The translations under genes and the position numbers were made by a program. DNA of 15,811 nucleotides. Source: an uncultured Faecalibacterium sp. (GTDB lineage: Bacteria > Bacillota > Clostridia > Oscillospirales > Ruminococcaceae). Shown here piece by piece: positions 1-6,384 of the stretch. Where the stretch lies: contig CAKSZS010000045.1 of assembly GCA_934525845.1 (NCBI GenBank), positions 1-15,811 of the forward strand. Reading direction: 5' to 3'. The notes beneath the pieces were generated by a model. The model was not told where the DNA came from and did no database searches. It saw only the letters and a list, made by a program, of their open reading frames with translations. Numbering within the stretch: position 1 is the first letter of the stretch; each line of letters opens with the position of its first letter.

Positions 1-37
1 TCAGAAACCGGTACTAATGTCTCAAAATTGAATATAA
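1..37 (+). other. Leader of tRNA-Leu; possible 23S rRNA 3'-end match
   Basis: The stretch AACCGGTACTAATG at about 7-20 resembles the conserved 3'-terminal region of bacterial 23S rRNA, where a similar ACCGGTACTAAT motif occurs. The bases after it do not give an obvious 23S closing strand. It could be the very end of an rRNA operon followed by a tRNA, or chance. Only about 14 bases match and the left edge cuts the view, so this is weakly supported. Confidence 0.25.
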
Positions 38-116
38 GCCGATGTGGCGGAATGGCAGACGCAAACGACTCAAAATCGTTCGGGAAACCATGTGGGTTCG
101 AGTCCCACCATCGGCA
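38..116 (+). tRNA. tRNA-Leu (anticodon CAA)
   Basis: The sequence folds as a class II tRNA. The 7-bp acceptor stem is GCCGATG (38-44) with CATCGGC (109-115). The D stem is GCG/CGC. The anticodon stem AACGA/TCGTT (64-68/76-80) closes loop CTCAAAA, giving anticodon CAA at 71-73. An 11-nt variable region (81-91) is followed by T stem GTGGG/CCCAC and loop TTCGAGT. Discriminator base A116 and the CAA anticodon indicate leucine (UUG codon). CCA is not encoded. The integrase gene just downstream suggests that the 3' end of this tRNA is, or is close to, the integration site. I see no second copy of the tRNA 3' end elsewhere in the window. Confidence 0.95.
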
Positions 117-125
117 CTCCATCAT

Positions 126-171
126 AAAACAGCTTAGAATCGAAAGATTTTGGGCTGTTTTTCTTTTTCTG
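126..171 (+). terminator. Rho-independent terminator after tRNA-Leu
   Basis: AAAACAGC (126-133) pairs with GCTGTTTT (154-161). The inner stem AGAATC/GATTTT closes on a GAAA tetraloop, and a T-rich run follows on the plus strand. It ends the tRNA transcript ten nucleotides before the integrase stop codon. On the minus strand the stem has no good T-run, so it is a weaker terminator for the integrase. Confidence 0.85.
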
Positions 172-180
172 CTCAGTTTC

Positions 181-1677
181 TTATACTTTGGTGTTTTCTG
201 GGAAGATATTGACGATTGCATTCGCCGAGGATACCTTACTGGAGAAATCCAGATGTGTATAAATGTTGCTTGTTGTGCTGATGTCACTGTGACCGAGCCA
301 CTCCTGAATCTCCTTCAGGCTCACGCCATTGGCATAGAGCAGACTGGCACAACTATGGCGCAGATCGTGAAAGCGGATACGCTTCATCTGGTGTGCTACC
401 AGAAAATCTGGGAAATGCTGACTCAGAAAGTCGGGCCGAATCCGCTTTCCCATCGGGTCTACATAGATATAGTCAAGATAATCGGTGCAATAGCTTTTGC
501 CGCAGACCTTCCGATTCTGCTCCTGCTCCTTTTTCATTTTATTGAGCATCTGCTCACAGGCAGGGATTAGGGGAAGTGTCCGGCAGCTCGACTTTGTTTT
601 TGTCTTATCTCGTGCGATTTCCGTTACCGTTCCGTTGACCTTTGCGGTCACAACCGTATGCTGAATGCTGATTTTCTTGTTCTCAAAGTCAATGGCATCC
701 CATTTCAAACCAACAATTTCACTGCGCCGCAGCCCGTAGAATGCAGCCATGATGACGCCAAACTCCGAAGGGTCACCTTGGATCACCTTGAAAAGTTGCT
801 CCAGTTCTTCACCGCTGTAAATCTCCGACTTGAACTTTTCCTTACGAGGACGTTCAACGCGATCTGCCGGGTTGGAACGGATCATGCCGATTTGAAAAGC
901 ATACTGTAAGCATTTGCGGATGTTGGCGTGATAGTGAATGACGGTGTTTGCCGTAAGGCCACGATCCAACTCATGCTGGTAGAAGTCTTGGATGTATTTG
1001 GGATGCTGTTCCATATCCTGTAATGTATAGTGGAGCGGTTCGAAATATGGGACGATCTTGTGAATGATTGCTCTTTCATAGCTGGTATAGGTTGTGATTT
1101 CCACTCGTGACTTCATCATTTTCAACCAGTCCGTGATGAAGTCGGTGAAAAGTACCGGTGAGTTATCAAGGCAGGGGTCAACTTCTTTGATGGGGCTGAC
1201 CTTCAGCCAATTATTGGCAACGGCATATTGCAGGGCATCGGTCAACTCCTTGTGCCAATCAAGAAGCTGCTGTACACTGGCCTCCTCCTGCTGACGCTCA
1301 TAGCGGAAGAACGTTTCCAGATCGCGCGGAGAGAGTGCTTTCAAAGACAGCCGCTTCTTTTCAAAGTATGGGACAACTACTCTTCCCAGATCATAAGCAT
1401 ATCTGCCATAGGTTTCGGGCGGAAGGTTCATCACACTTTCCCGAAGCCAGCGGTTCAGATATTCCGATACCGGCAGGTCGGAAACCTGCTGCATCGTTTC
1501 AGGGTTAAACTCTTTTTGTGTTTTACGCAACAGAGATTCAGCTCTTTTTTTGTTTCCTTTAACCGGAAGTCCTGTGCTGATGGATTTGGTTCTGCGCTTT
1601 CCATTTGTGTCTTTCCAGCTCAGAATCATCTGATACATACCGTTTTGTTCTCTTAAATGTCCGGCCACATTTGTCAT
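181..1677 (-). CDS. Tyrosine recombinase (integrase) with two tandem core-binding domains
   Basis: This is a 498-aa site-specific integrase expected to insert and excise the element at the adjacent tRNA-Leu. The N-terminus (about 5-60) looks like an arm-type DNA-binding region (GMYQMILSWKDTNGKRRT). The catalytic domain (about 285-480) carries R317 in GLRRSEI, H437 and R440 in FHDLRH, H463 in LGHSDI, the nucleophile Y473 in NIYTHL, and a likely lysine near 358-360. The protein is about 100 residues longer than a typical Tn916-type Int. The extra length is explained by two consecutive SAM-like core-binding segments, about 68-165 and 176-275, each ending in a helix like LQYAVANNWLKVSP or LQYAFQIGMIRSNP. 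The start overlaps the upstream HTH gene by an ATGA, so the two are translationally coupled. Confidence 0.95.
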   Translation of the reverse strand: MTNVAGHLREQNGMYQMILSWKDTNGKRRTKSISTGLPVKGNKKRAESLLRKTQKEFNPETMQQVSDLPVSEYLNRWLRESVMNLPPETYGRYAYDLGRVVVPYFEKKRLSLKALSPRDLETFFRYERQQEEASVQQLLDWHKELTDALQYAVANNWLKVSPIKEVDPCLDNSPVLFTDFITDWLKMMKSRVEITTYTSYERAIIHKIVPYFEPLHYTLQDMEQHPKYIQDFYQHELDRGLTANTVIHYHANIRKCLQYAFQIGMIRSNPADRVERPRKEKFKSEIYSGEELEQLFKVIQGDPSEFGVIMAAFYGLRRSEIVGLKWDAIDFENKKISIQHTVVTAKVNGTVTEIARDKTKTKSSCRTLPLIPACEQMLNKMKKEQEQNRKVCGKSYCTDYLDYIYVDPMGKRIRPDFLSQHFPDFLVAHQMKRIRFHDLRHSCASLLYANGVSLKEIQEWLGHSDISTTSNIYTHLDFSSKVSSANAIVNIFPENTKV

Positions 1678-2045
1678 AGTGATGCTCCTTTCTGTTCGCA
1701 GCCAAACGTCCTTTGCTTAGGCATCATAAGTTTAGAAGACTCTGAAGTGTTTTGCAAGGATGGCGCAAGAGAGTTTGAAAGGCGCATCCCTCCAAACTGC
1801 CGATTCTGATCGATCAGGTACTCTACCACGCAGAGTTTTGGTATCTTATAACTGCGTCCTACACGCGCCGAGTGGATCTTATTCTGCTTGACCAGCAGAT
1901 ACGCATTCTTCCGGCAGATGCCAAGCATTTCCTGAAGAATGTCTACGGATACCACATCCGGGTAATCCTTGAACATCATCATGTACCGCTCCGTCTTGCG
2001 GTCGGGCTCTTCCTGAATCAAAGTGCAGGCTGCGATCTCGCTCAT
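1674..2045 (-). CDS. Excisionase-family HTH DNA-binding protein (xis-like)
   Basis: A 123-aa protein whose residues 30-80 (VVSVDILQEMLGICRKNAYL, then IHSARVGRSYKIPKLCVVEY) match the winged-helix excisionase/MerR-like pattern of mobile-element Xis proteins. It is coupled to the integrase through an ATGA overlap, as expected for a directionality factor made with its recombinase. The start at 2045 has a GGAGAGG ribosome site nine bases upstream. An internal Met at about residues 22-24 would give a more family-typical length, but that position lacks an equally good site. The C-terminal ~40 residues are polar and unassigned. The excision role is inferred from fold and position. Confidence 0.85.
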   Translation of the reverse strand: MSEIAACTLIQEEPDRKTERYMMMFKDYPDVVSVDILQEMLGICRKNAYLLVKQNKIHSARVGRSYKIPKLCVVEYLIDQNRQFGGMRLSNSLAPSLQNTSESSKLMMPKQRTFGCEQKGASL

Positions 2046-2100
2046 TCCTGTCCTCTCCTTTCCAGTTCAATATGTCAATTATTTGAAAGAAAATACTATA

Positions 2101-2135
2101 TGTAAAGAGCAATGGTCTTTTCCGGGTACCATCGC
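2101..2135 (-). terminator. Probable weak terminator between the ParB-like gene and xis
   Basis: On the minus strand GCGATGGT (2135-2128) pairs with ACCATTGC (2116-2109), including one G-U pair, around an 11-nt loop, and is followed by TCTTTACAT. The T-run is poor, so read-through into xis-int is likely. The rest of the 114-bp gap is AT-rich and holds a TTGACA at about 2069-2074 on the minus strand without a convincing -10 partner. Confidence 0.45.
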
Positions 2136-2159
2136 CCTTGCCAAAGGAGATATTTGAGT

Positions 2160-2969
2160 TTAGAACTTCATCGGCAGCGCATCCTTCCTGCACTTGCCGT
2201 TGTAGGTGGTGTAGATGGGGTAAACGTACCGCCGCCAGCCCGGAAGCTTGGCGGGATTATCCCGGCTGATACGGTAGAGCTCCATGGGATGGACTCCGCT
2301 CAGCGCACGGACAAGCCGCTCCGCGCTGTACTGTCCATGATACAGCTGCACAAAGTACATCACGCCCCGCAGGACAGCCGCCCGGAAGGAATCCGGTCTG
2401 CCCTCCCACGCTTCCACGATGTGCCGCAGGGCTTCGCAGTAGATTTCTTCGCCCAGCTGGTCGTACAGCTTCAGCGCCGTGCCCACGCAGCTGATACGGT
2501 AGTCGCTCAGCTGCATGCTGTCGTAGTTGAGGGACAGCCCCACCCGGTTGGTGGCTGCGACAAACGCCTTGGAAGGCGCATCGCCGCCCACCACCTTGGC
2601 GCGCAGCTTGATGCCCGCCGACAGGGGTGCGGCGTGACCGTTCTGCTCCGCAAAGAGCAGGGCTTCCTGCTCCATCGTCAGTCCGGTGTAGACCTTGCAG
2701 AGGATCGGGCGGTCCTCGCCGCCGTTGAGGAGGATGCAGCCCTCGATGGTGTGCTGCCCGTCCATCACATAGTATCTGCCGTTGCGGAAGCTGACCTTCG
2801 GCTCGTTAACGATGTACTCATTGAAGTCTCTGGCGATCAGCTCCACCCGCTTGCGCTCCACGCCCCGCTGGTAGATCTCGCGGGGATAGATCAGCTTGCT
2901 GCTGTGGATGACCGAAAGCTGGTACGGCGGGTTGATACCAATGAAGGTATTGTTTTCGTTCAGGCGCAT
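2160..2969 (-). CDS. ParB/sulfiredoxin-fold-like protein with DGQHT motif
   Basis: A 269-aa protein. Residues 61-80 contain YYVMDGQHTIEG, which resembles the conserved DGxHR/DGQHR motif of ParB-type N-terminal nuclease/NTPase domains (D70, G71, Q72, H73). KVSFRNG precedes it, and a helix follows containing LTMEQEALLFAEQNGHAAPL. This looks like the ParB-like family often annotated as a hypothetical protein in Clostridia elements (DUF6551-like, from memory). The start at 2969 has AGGAGG seven bases upstream and overlaps the end of the MazF-like gene by ten bases, so the two are co-translated. The role is unknown. DNA binding or partition-like maintenance is possible, as is partnership with the MazF-like protein. 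Confidence 0.7.
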   Translation of the reverse strand: MRLNENNTFIGINPPYQLSVIHSSKLIYPREIYQRGVERKRVELIARDFNEYIVNEPKVSFRNGRYYVMDGQHTIEGCILLNGGEDRPILCKVYTGLTMEQEALLFAEQNGHAAPLSAGIKLRAKVVGGDAPSKAFVAATNRVGLSLNYDSMQLSDYRISCVGTALKLYDQLGEEIYCEALRHIVEAWEGRPDSFRAAVLRGVMYFVQLYHGQYSAERLVRALSGVHPMELYRISRDNPAKLPGWRRYVYPIYTTYNGKCRKDALPMKF

Positions 2970-3634
2970 CGCATTTCCTCCTTAATTCTCCAAATGTACT
3001 TCTCGGCTTCCTCTAAGATCTCAGCCACCTGCTGCTTACGCTTCGGGCTGGTGAGCAGGCTGGGATTGAAGGTGAAGCTGTATTCCAACCGCTGGATCAT
3101 GGCATGAACCGCGGATTGCAACTCGGTGTACAGCATCATTTCCTCGATGCTTCCGGCGTTCTCAAAAGACGATTTGATGGGCGTATAGGGGTAGACAGGT
3201 GGTTTGCCATCCACCACCTCAGGCGGCGCGTAAAGCGCCGTAGAGCGCCGGATAGGCTCCATCTGCTGGATGCTGCCCATGGGGTTCAGCGCAAGGCTGA
3301 TACGCACTGCATCATCCACCCTGCGCATCTCCTCCGGGGTCAGATGCCCCAGATACTTCAGCGCCCGGCTCTTGTCGATGGTGAAGATCTGCTCTGCCTG
3401 CACAACGGACGGCATATTCAACCCTGCGTTTTCCAACAGGCAGTGGGTCGGCTGGTTTACTTTCTTTTCCGCCTTGCTTGTCATGGTCGCAACGATCAGG
3501 GTCGGAGAGTGATAGTTGCCCACGTCATTCTGAAGAATGACCGCCGGACGGTCACCGCACTGTTCCGAACCGGTGCTCGCCCCGAAATGGGTGAAGAAGA
3601 TGTCTCCGCGTTGGAATTTCCAGTTTTGCTGCAA
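2960..3634 (-). CDS. Long MazF/PemK-family protein (endoribonuclease toxin-like)
   Basis: Residues 8-118 are a MazF/PemK domain: RGDIFF at 9-14, GSEQCGDRPAVILQNDVGN at 22-40, and SPTLIVATMTS at 43-53. The usual catalytic Arg (R29 in GDRP) and Ser/Thr (T52) are present, so the nuclease is probably intact. The total length of 224 aa is about twice a normal MazF. The extra 120-224 is a proline-rich linker and then a helical region rich in Glu/Lys. The start is TTG at 3634: GGAGG lies seven bases upstream, and the conserved RGD begins nine residues later. No short antitoxin gene precedes it. The nearest genes are the 75-aa Cys-rich protein upstream and the overlapping ParB-like gene downstream. 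Confidence 0.85.
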   Translation of the reverse strand: MQQNWKFQRGDIFFTHFGASTGSEQCGDRPAVILQNDVGNYHSPTLIVATMTSKAEKKVNQPTHCLLENAGLNMPSVVQAEQIFTIDKSRALKYLGHLTPEEMRRVDDAVRISLALNPMGSIQQMEPIRRSTALYAPPEVVDGKPPVYPYTPIKSSFENAGSIEEMMLYTELQSAVHAMIQRLEYSFTFNPSLLTSPKRKQQVAEILEEAEKYIWRIKEEMRCA

Positions 3635-3661
3635 AATTGTACCTCCATGTTGTTATGTGCA

Positions 3662-3693
3662 AAGCCCGCTGCCGGATGTTCCGCAGCGGGCTT
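3662..3693 (-). terminator. Strong GC hairpin before the MazF-like gene (terminator or attenuator)
   Basis: AAGCCCGCTGC (3662-3672) pairs with GCAGCGGGCTT (3683-3693), with a bulged C and two further GG/CC pairs. On the minus strand the stem ends in a short TTT. It lies between the small Cys-rich gene and the TTG start of the MazF-like gene, so it probably lowers toxin-gene expression from the upstream promoter. Confidence 0.6.
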
Positions 3694-3720
3694 CGTTCAA
3701 GGTATGGTGGTATGGTTGGG

Positions 3721-3948
3721 TCAGCGGTGCATGACTACATAATCGTAGCCGCGCCGCATCTGGCAGACGGTGCAGGTGTCCATGCTCCGGTCTGCGCTGG
3801 GTACAAGTGCGATCTTGAATGCCTTTGCATCCACAAAGTGCCGCAGACAGGTACCGCAGAGGGTGCGGATGGACTTGACCATCTCAGGGGTCAGCTCCAT
3901 CTCCTCGTAGATCTCCTGCTCGCGCACCGTGGGGTTCAACTCATCCAT
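3721..3948 (-). CDS. Small Cys-rich (possible zinc-binding) protein
   Basis: A 75-aa acidic protein with two CxxC pairs, CGTC at about 31-34 and CTVC at about 59-62, suggesting a zinc knuckle. The N-terminal half (MDELNPTVREQEIYEEMELT) is charged and helical. The start has GGAGG eight bases upstream. It is the first gene after a strong leftward terminator (4005-4053), so it probably begins its own transcript, although I could not identify a convincing promoter. Function unknown. It is the type of short accessory protein seen in Clostridia integrative elements, and its place just upstream of the MazF-like gene makes it worth testing as a partner. Confidence 0.7.
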   Translation of the reverse strand: MDELNPTVREQEIYEEMELTPEMVKSIRTLCGTCLRHFVDAKAFKIALVPSADRSMDTCTVCQMRRGYDYVVMHR

Positions 3949-4004
3949 AAAAGTGTCCTCCTATATGTATCAAAGTGGATATTCGGATAAAGAATAAATT
4001 TGGA

Positions 4005-4053
4005 TACGTAAAAAACGGAAACTGCCGGATGCGCAAAAACGTACCCGGCAGTT
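4005..4053 (-). terminator. Rho-independent terminator, leftward
   Basis: AACTGCCGG (4020-4028) pairs with CCGGCAGTT (4045-4053). Reading leftward, the stem is followed by TCCG and a six-T run (4015-4010). It ends transcription from the sigma-like gene at 4324-4815 or from the intergenic region between them. Confidence 0.8.
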
Positions 4054-4323
4054 CCCGGATCAATATGATTAAAGGTCTCGCATATTCGCCCTCGGCCCCC
4101 TGCGAGTGGGGCATAAACATCTGGCAGCGGACTTGTACCGCTTCATTGGCATTTCAGCCACCCCGTCTGCTTTGTGACCGGGCCGCGAATTACGGAAGTA
4201 TCATTATCGGAGTACCAGATGACGGAACTATTCAGTTTTCAAGGTTCATGAGGTTGGACGTTTTTCCCTGCGGCGAGTGCCGCTTGGAAAATTGTCCCTT
4301 CACTTGGTAGGCATCGAGAAGGG
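4054..4323. other. 270-bp gap with small hairpins; no convincing gene
   Basis: No gene is clearly supported here. On the minus strand a 31-codon frame begins at a TTG that overlaps the stop of the sigma-like gene (4327-4232; it includes VKGQFSKRHSPQGK). It lacks a clear ribosome site and I do not recognise it. Two modest inverted repeats are visible: CTCGCA/TGCGAG (4077-4082/4101-4106) and GCGGC/GCCGC near 4274-4287. A plus-strand frame across 3975-4310 has no supporting start site. The base composition is higher in GC than the AT-rich flanks. Confidence 0.4.
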
Positions 4324-4815
4324 TCAATTCGTAGCATTAAAATTGAAGTTTTTCAAAAATTTAGTAATTCTCTTGATTTTGATACTAATAGTGGGCCGAG
4401 ATACGCCGTAGACTTTAGAAATTTCAGTGATGTCGTATCCCTCGTAAGCGTACATGGTGATAATTTCCAAATCTTCGGTTTTCAAAGTTTCGAGTGCAGT
4501 AAGCAACTGCTCGTTCTCAATCTCACCAATCCATGCAAAACGGCTTTTAGTTTCGTGGTAAGTATCCGTAACGGAAACGGCTTCCTGATACTTGTTCATC
4601 AAGGGCGAGTAGGATTCTTCGCTCTGCTTAAAGGACGGCGCAGCCATTTCCTGCGTATGGTTCTGGTAAGAGCGATTAGCGTTAAAAACAGACCAGTCGT
4701 AATCGTACATTGCCTGAATCGCTTCGCTGCTCATACCGGCATCTTCATACTGCTTGCGGGTCATAGCCCACTGACTATCAAAATTCTTCTTTTCCAAACC
4801 ATAGTTGAAGCCCAT
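4324..4815 (-). CDS. Sigma-70 region 4-like HTH protein of the element
   Basis: A 163-aa protein. The C-terminal ~55 residues (LETLKTEDLEIITMYAYEGY, then DITEISKVYGVSRPTISIKI) form a sigma-70 region 4-type helix-turn-helix. The N-terminal ~105 residues are polar, with no recognisable region 2. It resembles the sigma-like regulators of Tn916/Tn1549-type elements, which act in control of transfer genes. The start at 4815 has GGAGG six bases upstream, and part of that site lies next to a long inverted repeat in the leader (4825-4862). With no region 2 it probably acts as a DNA-binding regulator rather than a full sigma factor. That is inference. Confidence 0.8.
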   Translation of the reverse strand: MGFNYGLEKKNFDSQWAMTRKQYEDAGMSSEAIQAMYDYDWSVFNANRSYQNHTQEMAAPSFKQSEESYSPLMNKYQEAVSVTDTYHETKSRFAWIGEIENEQLLTALETLKTEDLEIITMYAYEGYDITEISKVYGVSRPTISIKIKRITKFLKNFNFNATN

Positions 4816-4824
4816 GTTAAACCT

Positions 4825-4862
4825 CCAAATTTTCGATAAAGCGTAAAAAGTCGAAAATTTGG
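4825..4862 (-). promoter_or_regulatory. 12-bp inverted repeat covering part of the sigma-like gene's ribosome site
   Basis: CCAAATTTTCGA (4825-4836) and TCGAAAATTTGG (4851-4862) are a perfect 12-bp inverted repeat around a 14-nt spacer. On the minus-strand mRNA the 3' arm ends in the first two G residues of GGAGG, six bases before the ATG at 4815. It could fold to hide the ribosome site, or act as DNA for a dimeric repressor. Confidence 0.7.
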
Positions 4863-4954
4863 AAGGCTACGGATATTTCGCCGCTTGGGGCATCCACGAA
4901 AAACGGACAAACATAAAGCCTGCTCCTTTTTACGGGAGCAGGCTACCTGAAGGC

Positions 4955-5031
4955 TAAAAAAATAGCCGGACAACCAACTAACAGAGCGGTTCTAAAAGCA
5001 GAATCACTCTATCAGCTGTTGCCCGGCTATT
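4955..5031 (-). terminator. Large hairpin with T-run, leftward terminator
   Basis: On the minus strand AATAGCCGG ... CCGGCTATT (arms 5031-5023 and 4969-4961) closes a structured ~53-nt interior and runs into TTTTTTT. It could end the operon of ImmA and the zinc-ribbon genes, or attenuate read-through into the sigma-like gene. Confidence 0.6.
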
Positions 5032-5098
5032 TGGTGCGCGTTTCATACATTGCCTTGCGGCAATGGCCCGTTGCTCGGTGACGAACAGTCCATATTCA

Positions 5099-5120
5099 GG
5101 GTGCAATGCACCCGATTTTT
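5099..5120 (+). terminator. Short rho-independent terminator, rightward
   Basis: GGGTGC AAT GCACCC is followed by GATTTTT on the plus strand. No rightward gene precedes it, so either a small plus-strand RNA ends here or the palindrome has another use. Confidence 0.5.
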
Positions 5121-5146
5121 GAAATTGTGTTTTGCCTATAAAGCAA

Positions 5147-5350
5147 TCAACGCCTGCGATAGGCTAAATCAACCGTTGCTACGTTGCCGCACTTGAGGCA
5201 CTTTATGCGGATAGTGCCTGAACAGCTCTCATCTTTTTGGTAGAGCTTGTGTCCGCAAACGGGGCAAAACCTCCAGCCGATGCTGAATTGTGCCTGCTGT
5301 ATATTGCTCAGCGGTTTATTTTTAAAAGGACGATTATTTGACTGAATCAT
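5147..5350 (-). CDS. Small zinc-ribbon protein (Com-like)
   Basis: A 67-aa basic protein with FCPVCGHKL and IKCLKCGNV, two CxxC pairs about 20 residues apart. This is the pattern of Com-like zinc ribbons of phages and mobile elements. I placed the start at ATG 5350, with GGAG seven bases upstream and just after the ImmA stop. The frame stays open further 5' but would then overlap ImmA. It is the last gene of the leftward operon. Com of phage Mu is a translational activator; whether this one binds RNA is unknown. Confidence 0.7.
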   Translation of the reverse strand: MIQSNNRPFKNKPLSNIQQAQFSIGWRFCPVCGHKLYQKDESCSGTIRIKCLKCGNVATVDLAYRRR

Positions 5351-5352
5351 GT

Positions 5353-6060
5353 TTATTCTCCAAATCGGATGATGTCCAATGGATGGCAGTGGATGGGTTT
5401 GCCTTTTATGACCTGCATCTGCTGTAGTCTGATCCTGATAGCAGACCACGATACTCCCATCCGCACAGCCATCTCCAGAATTTTTTCATAGTTCGGGTCA
5501 GATGCGGATTTGTATAGGATTCCATTCGGCAGGCACAGCGCTGCCCGTTCTATTTCGACGTTGACCAGAAATGTCGGCATCAGCAGCTCTGCTGCAAGGG
5601 TGTTTGCCTGCCATTCTTCCCATGAGGGTTGTCCGTTTCGTTCCCGATAGGCAATGTGCCCACGGCACTTGACTGCTTTTCCATAGTCGTTCGGGAACAG
5701 ATCAGCTAAAATCTGGTGTGCCGCCTCATGCGCTATCGTGAAATTCCGGCATCCGGTGCAGCCGTCTGCCGCAAGGGCAGAATCGATCACAACGTCCTTC
5801 GGCATGAATATCTCTACAAGCTTTGTACCATCCCCTAAAGTTACGGTAAAACCGCATCTTTGAAAAACGGTAAGTCCGAGGACGCTGCCATCGCTACATA
5901 GCGGCAGCATTTTCACATTCAGCCCAAGAACAGCGCTTGCAAGCCGTTCAGGATCAATGGGTTCCGGGGCATCTTTGCTGATCCCGAAGCGGGTATAGTA
6001 CTGGTCGATATACTTACCCGCTATGCGCGAAAGGTCTGCGCGGGATAAGTACCTTGCCAT
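5353..6060 (-). CDS. ImmA/IrrE-family metallo-endopeptidase
   Basis: A 235-aa zinc protease. The motif FTIAHEAAHQIL has H111, E112 and H115 as the HExxH site, and WEEWQANTLAAELLMP supplies the downstream acidic ligand region typical of ImmA/IrrE. In ICEBs1 and related elements such proteases cleave the element repressor to switch on excision. Here the candidate target is the S24 repressor or the small XRE protein encoded divergently. The start at 6060 overlaps the stop of the upstream gene (TAATG), so the two are coupled. The frame also stays open 16 codons further upstream (6108), but that would overlap the neighbour. CTGC at about 101-104 is an extra Cys pair just before the active site. 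Confidence 0.88.
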   Translation of the reverse strand: MARYLSRADLSRIAGKYIDQYYTRFGISKDAPEPIDPERLASAVLGLNVKMLPLCSDGSVLGLTVFQRCGFTVTLGDGTKLVEIFMPKDVVIDSALAADGCTGCRNFTIAHEAAHQILADLFPNDYGKAVKCRGHIAYRERNGQPSWEEWQANTLAAELLMPTFLVNVEIERAALCLPNGILYKSASDPNYEKILEMAVRMGVSWSAIRIRLQQMQVIKGKPIHCHPLDIIRFGE

Positions 6061-6341
6061 TACGAAGCACGGCTTTCCGGCACGGAGCAGTAGGCTTCCA
6101 CGAACCACTTGCCCTGCTCAAGCCAAAGATTCCGCTTCTGCCCGCAAATCAGGCAGGTGAAGCAATGCCCTTTCACGCCAAAACGTGATGTACCGTGCTT
6201 GACTGCCAAGACACGATCAATTCCATAAGTGCGAGTCTTGTCATAGTTTATGGCAAGAGGACGGATCTTGCCGTCAGGAGTAAAACGAACATCCACTTCG
6301 ACGTATCTTTTCTCACGGCGAAGGTTGTAATCACCACACAT
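6060..6341 (-). CDS. Conserved small hypothetical protein of integrative elements
   Basis: A 93-aa protein. The start at 6341 has AGGAGG seven bases upstream. It reads KRYVEVDVRFTPDGKIRPLA, then a TYGIDRVL segment, a CFTCLICGQ Cys cluster and LWLEQGKWFVE. The pattern of a small beta-rich protein with a central CxxC is common next to ImmA-type genes in Clostridia, from memory. The stop overlaps the ImmA start by one base, so it is translationally linked to the protease. Function unknown. Confidence 0.65.
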   Translation of the reverse strand: MCGDYNLRREKRYVEVDVRFTPDGKIRPLAINYDKTRTYGIDRVLAVKHGTSRFGVKGHCFTCLICGQKRNLWLEQGKWFVEAYCSVPESRAS

Positions 6342-6384
6342 CAGAATTCCTCCTTTTTGCAGATTTATCAGAATGCAGCGTGCA

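Larger units (their letters stand above)
4816..5146. ncRNA. 331-bp intergenic region with four further hairpins: candidate leader or small RNA
   Basis: There is no gene in this stretch. From right to left it holds: GGGTGC/GCACCC (5099-5113), followed on the plus strand by GATTTTT; CATTGCC/GGCAATG (5048-5065); AATAGCCGG (4961-4969) with CCGGCTATT (5023-5031), followed leftward by a seven-T run; and AGCCTGCTCC/GGAGCAGGCT (4917-4944). The first could end a rightward RNA and the third a leftward one. Between the arms of the large stem there are further short complements (GGTTCT/AGAATC, AGAG/CTCT). The strand and the identity of any RNA are uncertain. Confidence 0.5.

Noticed and set aside
28..570. 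A 180-codon plus-strand frame starting in the tRNA
   Set aside because: It runs through the tRNA-Leu gene, its terminator and the integrase C-terminus in antisense. Not coding.
2112..3107. A 331-codon plus-strand frame opposite the ParB-like gene
   Set aside because: The product is rich in His/Arg/Ala/Val with no motif, while the minus strand has the DGQHT motif, a ribosome site and operon overlap.
3975..4310. A 111-codon plus-strand frame in the gap left of the sigma-like gene
   Set aside because: It runs through the leftward terminator hairpin and has no ribosome site. The later part (from the internal MIKGLAYSPSAP) looks a little protein-like, so it is not excluded, but I cannot support it.
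5030..5046. GTGCGCG motif resembling the 5' start of a group II intron
   Set aside because: No intron-encoded reverse transcriptase or domain V/VI follows. The next genes are ordinary element genes.
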